This document shows, in pieces, positions 6,666 through 10,035 of a stretch of 10,035 nt of DNA. A program made the translations under genes and the position numbers. How positions within the stretch are numbered: position 1 is the stretch's first letter; the number at the start of each line of letters is the position of its first letter. A model generated the notes under the pieces. That model worked only from the letters and a program-made list of their open reading frames with translations, searched no databases and had not been told where the DNA came from. Source of the DNA: an uncultured Methanobrevibacter sp. (lineage in GTDB: Archaea; Methanobacteriota; Methanobacteria; Methanobacteriales; Methanobacteriaceae); NCBI GenBank assembly GCA_902795935.1, contig CADBMS010000209.1, positions 1-10,035 on the forward strand. The letters are read 5' to 3'.

Positions 6666-7781
6666 ATGCCTAAAAAACGTGAAATAATTAACCAATTAGA
6701 ACCATATGTACCAGGAAAATCTAAAAATGAAATAGCTGAAAAATATGGTCTAAATCAGGATGATATTATTAAATTAGGATCCAATGAAAATCCTTTAGGA
6801 CCATCTCCAATGGCTATTAAAGCTATTGAAGAGGAAGTTAAAAATATTAATCGTTATCCAGAATCTAATCTTGAAGAATTAAAAGAAGAGTTAGCTAAAT
6901 ATAGTGGTGTTAATCCAAATCAGGTTATTATTGGTGGTGATGGTGCTGATGAGATTATTGAAGTTTTAGGTAAAACTTATATTGATAAAGGTTCAGAATT
7001 TGTTGTTCCATTACCAACTTATATGTATTATGAATTTACTGTTCAAAATTATGAAGCTAAAGCATCTTATGGAATTTGGAATCTTGAACATAATTGTTTA
7101 GATGTTGATTCTATTCTTGCAGCAATTAATGAAAATACAAGATTAGTATTTTTATGTACTCCTAACAATCCTACTGGAGGTTTAATCTCACAAGAGGACA
7201 TTCGTAAAGTTTTAGAATATACTGATGCATTAGTTGTTGTTGATGAAGCATATTTTGAGTTTTCAAATACAAATAATGTGAATTTGTTAAAAGAATATGA
7301 TAATTTATTTATATTACGTACTTTTTCTAAGGTTATGGGTTTAGCAGGTATGCGTATAGGTTATGGTTTATCTAATCCAGAAGTTATTGAGAATATGCAT
7401 CGTTCTAAACCTGTTTTTAGTTTAACTAAATTATCTTATGTTGCAGCTCTTGCAACAATTAAAGATAAGGATTATATTAAAAAATCTACTGAATATTCTA
7501 TTAATGAACGTGAATATTTATTTGAGGAAATTAGTAAAATTCCTGAATTAAAAATTTATCCTTCTAAATCAAATTATTTACTTATAGATACTCATGATAG
7601 CGGCATTATTGCTAGTGAACTTGCAAATGAACTTTTAAAGAAGGGCGTGATTGTTAGAGATTGTACTTCTTTTAAAGGTTTAGATGAATTTTGGATTCGT
7701 ATAAGTGTTGCTACACACAAAGAAAATGAAAAATTTATAGGCATACTTAAAAATATTTTAAAAGATTATAAAAATGAATAA
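6666..7781 (+). CDS. hisC: Histidinol-phosphate aminotransferase
   Basis: PLP-dependent class I/II aminotransferase converting imidazole acetol phosphate and glutamate to histidinol phosphate in histidine synthesis. Numbering from ATG 6666 (371 residues), the LGSNENPLGPSP N-terminal motif lies at about 34-45. NNPTG begins near 167, D193 and Y196 are in VVDEAYFEF, the Schiff-base lysine is K222 in TFSKVMGLAGMRIGYG, and the substrate carboxylate-binding arginine is R345 in FWIRISV. Start choice: ATG 6657 overlaps the upstream stop (ATGA), but GGATGA at 6655-6660 sits 5 bases before ATG 6666, giving MPKKREIINQ, the more family-like N terminus. Either start keeps it translationally coupled to the carbonic anhydrase homologue. 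No other his genes are in view, as is common in methanogens, where the pathway is dispersed. Confidence 0.92.
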   Translation: MPKKREIINQLEPYVPGKSKNEIAEKYGLNQDDIIKLGSNENPLGPSPMAIKAIEEEVKNINRYPESNLEELKEELAKYSGVNPNQVIIGGDGADEIIEVLGKTYIDKGSEFVVPLPTYMYYEFTVQNYEAKASYGIWNLEHNCLDVDSILAAINENTRLVFLCTPNNPTGGLISQEDIRKVLEYTDALVVVDEAYFEFSNTNNVNLLKEYDNLFILRTFSKVMGLAGMRIGYGLSNPEVIENMHRSKPVFSLTKLSYVAALATIKDKDYIKKSTEYSINEREYLFEEISKIPELKIYPSKSNYLLIDTHDSGIIASELANELLKKGVIVRDCTSFKGLDEFWIRISVATHKENEKFIGILKNILKDYKNE

Positions 7782-7784
7782 AAC

Positions 7785-7788
7785 GAGG
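7785..7788 (+). promoter_or_regulatory. Ribosome binding site deciding the TTG start at 7796
   Basis: GAGG lies in the 14-base gap after hisC, 7 bases before TTG 7796. The nearby ATG at 7806 is out of frame. This supports a TTG start and translation as part of one operon. Confidence 0.65.
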
Positions 7789-7795
7789 CATTTTT

Positions 7796-8494
7796 TTGAT
7801 AAATTATGGTGGAGCATTTGTATCTTCAATAGATTTCCCAGGAAAAATTACTTATGTAATATCTACTAGTGGTTGTTCTCTTAAATGTCAATATTGCCAT
7901 AATCCAGAATTAATTAATTCTGATAACAAAGTTAAAGTATCAGAACTATTAAAGAAGATTGAAAATAATCGTTTATTCGTAGATGCTTTTGCATTAACGG
8001 GCGGTGAACCTTTAATGCAAATGAAAGAAATTTCTAAATTATTAAAATATGCTAAAAAGTTAAATTTAAGTACAAAATTAGATACTAATGGTATTTGCCC
8101 TGATAAACTTGAAAAAATATTAGATTTAGTTGATTATGTCGCATTAGATATTAAATCTCCTTGGAATAAATATTTGGAAATTTGTGGATTTGATGTGGGT
8201 GCTAAAGTTGAAGAATCAATGAATATAGTTTATGAATCTGAAGTTTATCTTGAGTGTAGAACTACCTATGTTCCATCTCTTTTAACAATAGAAGATATTA
8301 TAAATATTAGTGAAAATATAAAATGTGATTTATACACATTACAACAGTTTAGAAACAGAACTGTATTAAACCCTGAATTAAAAAATACTAGAGAACCTAG
8401 CCCTAGTGAATTAAAAAATATAGGCTTGACTATTAAATCAAATTTAAAAAAAGTTAAAATAAAAACTGCAGAATTTGGATCAGAAATACTATAA
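7796..8494 (+). CDS. nrdG: Radical SAM protein, anaerobic ribonucleoside-triphosphate reductase activating protein type (NrdG2)
   Basis: A 232-residue radical SAM enzyme. C27, C31 and C34 form the CxxxCxxC cluster motif (GCSLKCQYCHNPEL) that binds the [4Fe-4S] cluster and SAM, and GGE at 69-71 is the usual SAM-binding motif after the first strands. The N terminus GGAFVSSIDFPGKITYVI is typical of the NrdG-like activases of archaea (TIGR02495), longer than enterobacterial NrdG. These generate the glycyl radical on NrdD for anaerobic dNTP synthesis. NrdD is not in this window, so the partner is inferred; a related activase role for another glycyl-radical enzyme is possible. It begins 14 bases after hisC and ends 23 bases before the ASCH-TPR gene. 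No extra ferredoxin-like Cys cluster is seen. Confidence 0.85.
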   Translation: MINYGGAFVSSIDFPGKITYVISTSGCSLKCQYCHNPELINSDNKVKVSELLKKIENNRLFVDAFALTGGEPLMQMKEISKLLKYAKKLNLSTKLDTNGICPDKLEKILDLVDYVALDIKSPWNKYLEICGFDVGAKVEESMNIVYESEVYLECRTTYVPSLLTIEDIINISENIKCDLYTLQQFRNRTVLNPELKNTREPSPSELKNIGLTIKSNLKKVKIKTAEFGSEIL

Positions 8495-8517
8495 TAAAAT
8501 TTAAGGATTGACTATTA

Positions 8518-9651
8518 ATGCCAATATTATCTTTTGGAAGTCGGAACATAGACCTAATTACTGGTAAAAAAACCATGACAATACGTAAAGCATGGAAAAA
8601 ACCACTAAAAGTAGGGGATAGATTACATTGTTATTGGTATTTAATATCCAAAGAACGTAACAAAGTATTTGAAGCAAAAGTTACTTCCGTTAAAACAATT
8701 ACTTTTAAAGAACTTATTAAAACTGATAAATTAGCAAAAGAAGATGGATTTAAAAGTGCAGAAGATTTAGCTACAGAATTTAAAAGAATGTATCCTAATA
8801 AAATTAAGGACACTACAGAATTTCAGATTATCCGATTCAAAAAATTACCAATAGAAGATTGGGAAGGTGAGAAGATTGATGAAAAAGCCATGATTACTCA
8901 AAGAGCAGATATTCTATTTGATTCTGGTAAATTTAATCAATCTGCGATGTGTTATAATGCTGCATTAAAATTTGACCCTGAAGATATTTATCTTTTAAAT
9001 AAACAAGGAGATAATTTAGCTCGTCTTGGGCAATTTGAAGAAGCAATAGAATCTTATAATAAAGCCTTAAAAATTGAATCTAATAATGAATATATTCTTA
9101 ATAACAAGGCAATTGCTTTATTAAATTATGGTAATCCTAAAGAAGCATTGCGTTGTAATGATAAAGCTATGGAAATTAATCCTAAAAATACTGTTGTTCT
9201 TTATTGGAGAGGTTTTATACAAGAAATGTTGGGAAATAAATTTGATGCCCTTGAAACTTATGATAAAATATTAGATATTGATTCTAATAATCATGAAGTT
9301 TGGAATGCTAGGGGAAATCTTTTAACTGATCTTGGTCGTTCTGAAGAAGCACTAATTTCATATGATAAAGCATTAGAATTAGCATTACAAGAAGAAGTTG
9401 ATGCTACTGCATGGAATCGTAAAGGTAACGCATTATTAGAATTAGGTAGATTTGAAGAATCATTAGAATGCTATGAAGAAGCTTTAAAATTAGATGAAGA
9501 TAATGACATACTTTGGACAAACAAAGGAGTCGTTTTAATGGAATTAAATCTATTTAAAGATGCTGAACTTTCTTTCAAAAAAGCTTTGATTTTAAATCCT
9601 AAAAATGAAGATGCTGAAATTTTAATGGATGAATGTCTTGAAAATCTTTAA
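8518..9651 (+). CDS. ASCH domain - tetratricopeptide repeat fusion protein
   Basis: A 377-residue protein with two parts. Residues 1-115 resemble an ASCH domain (PUA-like beta-barrel fold): FGSRNIDLITGKKTMTIRKAW, then KPLKVGDRLHCYW, the KVTSVKTITFKEL strand-helix region and a final TEFQIIRFKKL strand. ASCH domains are thought to bind RNA or modified nucleosides. Residues about 123-366 form seven consecutive TPR units of about 34 residues, each with the G-x-x-x-x-A-(x)n-Y/D-x-x-A-L pattern and Asn/Asp-rich turns (for example LGQFEEAIESYNKALKI, LGRFEESLECYEEALKL). This should make a superhelical protein-binding scaffold. There is no signal peptide or membrane segment, so it is cytosolic. AAGGA at 8503-8507 lies 10 bases before the ATG. 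The biological role is unknown; it may link an RNA-related activity to a protein partner. Confidence 0.87.
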   Translation: MPILSFGSRNIDLITGKKTMTIRKAWKKPLKVGDRLHCYWYLISKERNKVFEAKVTSVKTITFKELIKTDKLAKEDGFKSAEDLATEFKRMYPNKIKDTTEFQIIRFKKLPIEDWEGEKIDEKAMITQRADILFDSGKFNQSAMCYNAALKFDPEDIYLLNKQGDNLARLGQFEEAIESYNKALKIESNNEYILNNKAIALLNYGNPKEALRCNDKAMEINPKNTVVLYWRGFIQEMLGNKFDALETYDKILDIDSNNHEVWNARGNLLTDLGRSEEALISYDKALELALQEEVDATAWNRKGNALLELGRFEESLECYEEALKLDEDNDILWTNKGVVLMELNLFKDAELSFKKALILNPKNEDAEILMDECLENL

Positions 9652-9675
9652 TATAATTTTGACTGCCCACCAAAA

Positions 9676-9695
9676 TTCAAAAATTAATTTTTGAA
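9676..9695. repeat. Perfect 20-bp palindrome 24 bases after the ASCH-TPR gene
   Basis: Arms of ten bases, starting TTCAAAAATT, are self-complementary without a gap. As RNA it would form an 8-bp stem (TTCAAAAA/TTTTTGAA) with a TTAA loop. No U-run follows directly, so it is not a textbook intrinsic terminator. It could help 3'-end formation or mRNA stability, or bind a dimeric protein. Confidence 0.6.
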
Positions 9696-9824
9696 AAAGG
9701 TTAATTGTGCTTTAATTTTGAAATAAAGAAAAATTTTTATACACAATTCATTTAAGGTGCTTGAATTTTGTTGTTAGTTATCCCTGTAATTTGGGCTTGT
9801 TTTTATTAGTTATTGGATTATTTG

Positions 9825-9866
9825 TTTTTCCTTTTTTAAAATACATTTGTTATTTTTTTTATTTTT
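9825..9866 (+). terminator. U-rich tracts likely ending the upstream transcript
   Basis: T5, T6, T8 and T5 runs at 9825-9829, 9832-9837, 9853-9860 and 9862-9866 form the densest + strand U-rich cluster after the ASCH-TPR stop. They are the best terminator candidates for the operon, giving a 3' untranslated region of about 170-215 bases that would include the palindrome. Confidence 0.4.
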
Positions 9867-9927
9867 GTTTAAAGAGTCTGTTTATCCTTAAAAACAATAA
9901 AAATAATGACAAAAACATGAAAAAAAA

Positions 9928-9970
9928 TATGTAAAAATAAGATTACAACCCACAAAAATTTTTTTACATA
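9928..9970. repeat. 10-bp inverted repeat with 23-base loop near the right edge
   Basis: TATGTAAAAA at 9928-9937 is the exact reverse complement of TTTTTACATA at 9961-9970. The 23-base loop contains the only C-rich patch of this region (ACAACCCAC). It could be a transcript hairpin or an element end, but the sequence stops too soon to tell. Confidence 0.4.
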
Positions 9971-10035
9971 AGCTAATTGAAAAAAATACAAACCAATACG
10001 TGGAAAAAATAGAAGATTTTTTTAAATTATGCAAA

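Larger units (their letters stand above)
9652..10035. other. 384-base region without a confident gene at the right edge
   Basis: The region holds a 20-bp perfect palindrome (9676-9695), inverted repeats 9671-9680/9761-9770, 9703-9709/9742-9748 and 9928-9937/9961-9970, a TATA-like TTTTTATACA at about 9734-9743, and U-tracts at 9825-9829, 9832-9837, 9853-9860 and 9862-9866 that may end the upstream transcript. A T-rich open frame from TTG 9761 to TAA 9932-9934 (57 codons) would encode a mostly hydrophobic peptide, but lacks a well-spaced ribosome binding site. From 9910 to the window edge another forward frame is open but has no ATG; the only usual start is GTG at 10000. None of these is called as a gene. 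Confidence 0.55.

Noticed and set aside
9000..9651. Repeated sequence in the 3' half of the ASCH-TPR gene
   Set aside because: The periodicity of about 102 bases follows from the 34-residue TPR units; the DNA copies are diverged, so this is not a recent tandem repeat or a CRISPR array.
1..10035. CRISPR array, tRNA, rRNA or complete insertion sequence
   Set aside because: No regularly spaced identical repeats, no cloverleaf-like segment and no full transposase were seen on either strand.

Overview
The window is very AT-rich and every confident gene lies on the + strand. The proteins are archaeal: ribosomal protein eS1 (S3Ae), archaeal-type cofactor-independent phosphoglycerate mutase (ApgM), and an archaeal GlmM/GlmU pair. 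Ribosome binding sites of the AAGGTGA type, TTG starts and T-run terminators fit a methanogen of the order Methanobacteriales. The base composition suggests a host-associated Methanosphaera or Methanobrevibacter lineage. The order is inferred with good confidence; the genus is a guess.

Layout. Positions 1-202 are open to the left edge in both directions; the forward reading looks like the C-terminal end of an unrecognised protein. Positions 203-494 are non-coding, with inverted repeats and a promoter candidate for rps3ae (495-1073). A DUF92 membrane protein (1134-1808) follows a T-run. Then come apgM (1939-3171) and glmM (3207-4568), only 35 bases apart, then a T-rich gap and the archaeal glmU (4714-5982). 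A U-rich termination zone and a structured leader precede a gamma-class carbonic anhydrase homologue, whose best start is the TTG at 6181. It overlaps hisC by ATGA or nearly abuts it. NrdG-type radical SAM activase (7796-8494) and an ASCH-TPR fusion protein (8518-9651) follow at 14 and 23 bases. The last 384 bases contain no confident gene but hold a perfect 20-bp palindrome, further inverted repeats and an unproven short hydrophobic reading frame.

Function. GlmM and GlmU are consecutive enzymes from glucosamine-6-phosphate to UDP-GlcNAc, the precursor for pseudomurein and protein glycans; GlmS, which supplies their substrate, is not here. ApgM is a central glycolytic/gluconeogenic enzyme. 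HisC serves histidine synthesis and the activase serves anaerobic deoxynucleotide synthesis. Gene spacing suggests three or four transcripts: rps3ae; DUF92 (perhaps alone); apgM-glmM; glmU; and a run from the carbonic anhydrase homologue to the ASCH-TPR gene. Most of the window is ordinary housekeeping DNA. The ASCH-TPR fusion, the leader hairpin before the carbonic anhydrase homologue and the structured 3' region are the points worth a second look; I see no convincing new defence or mobile system.
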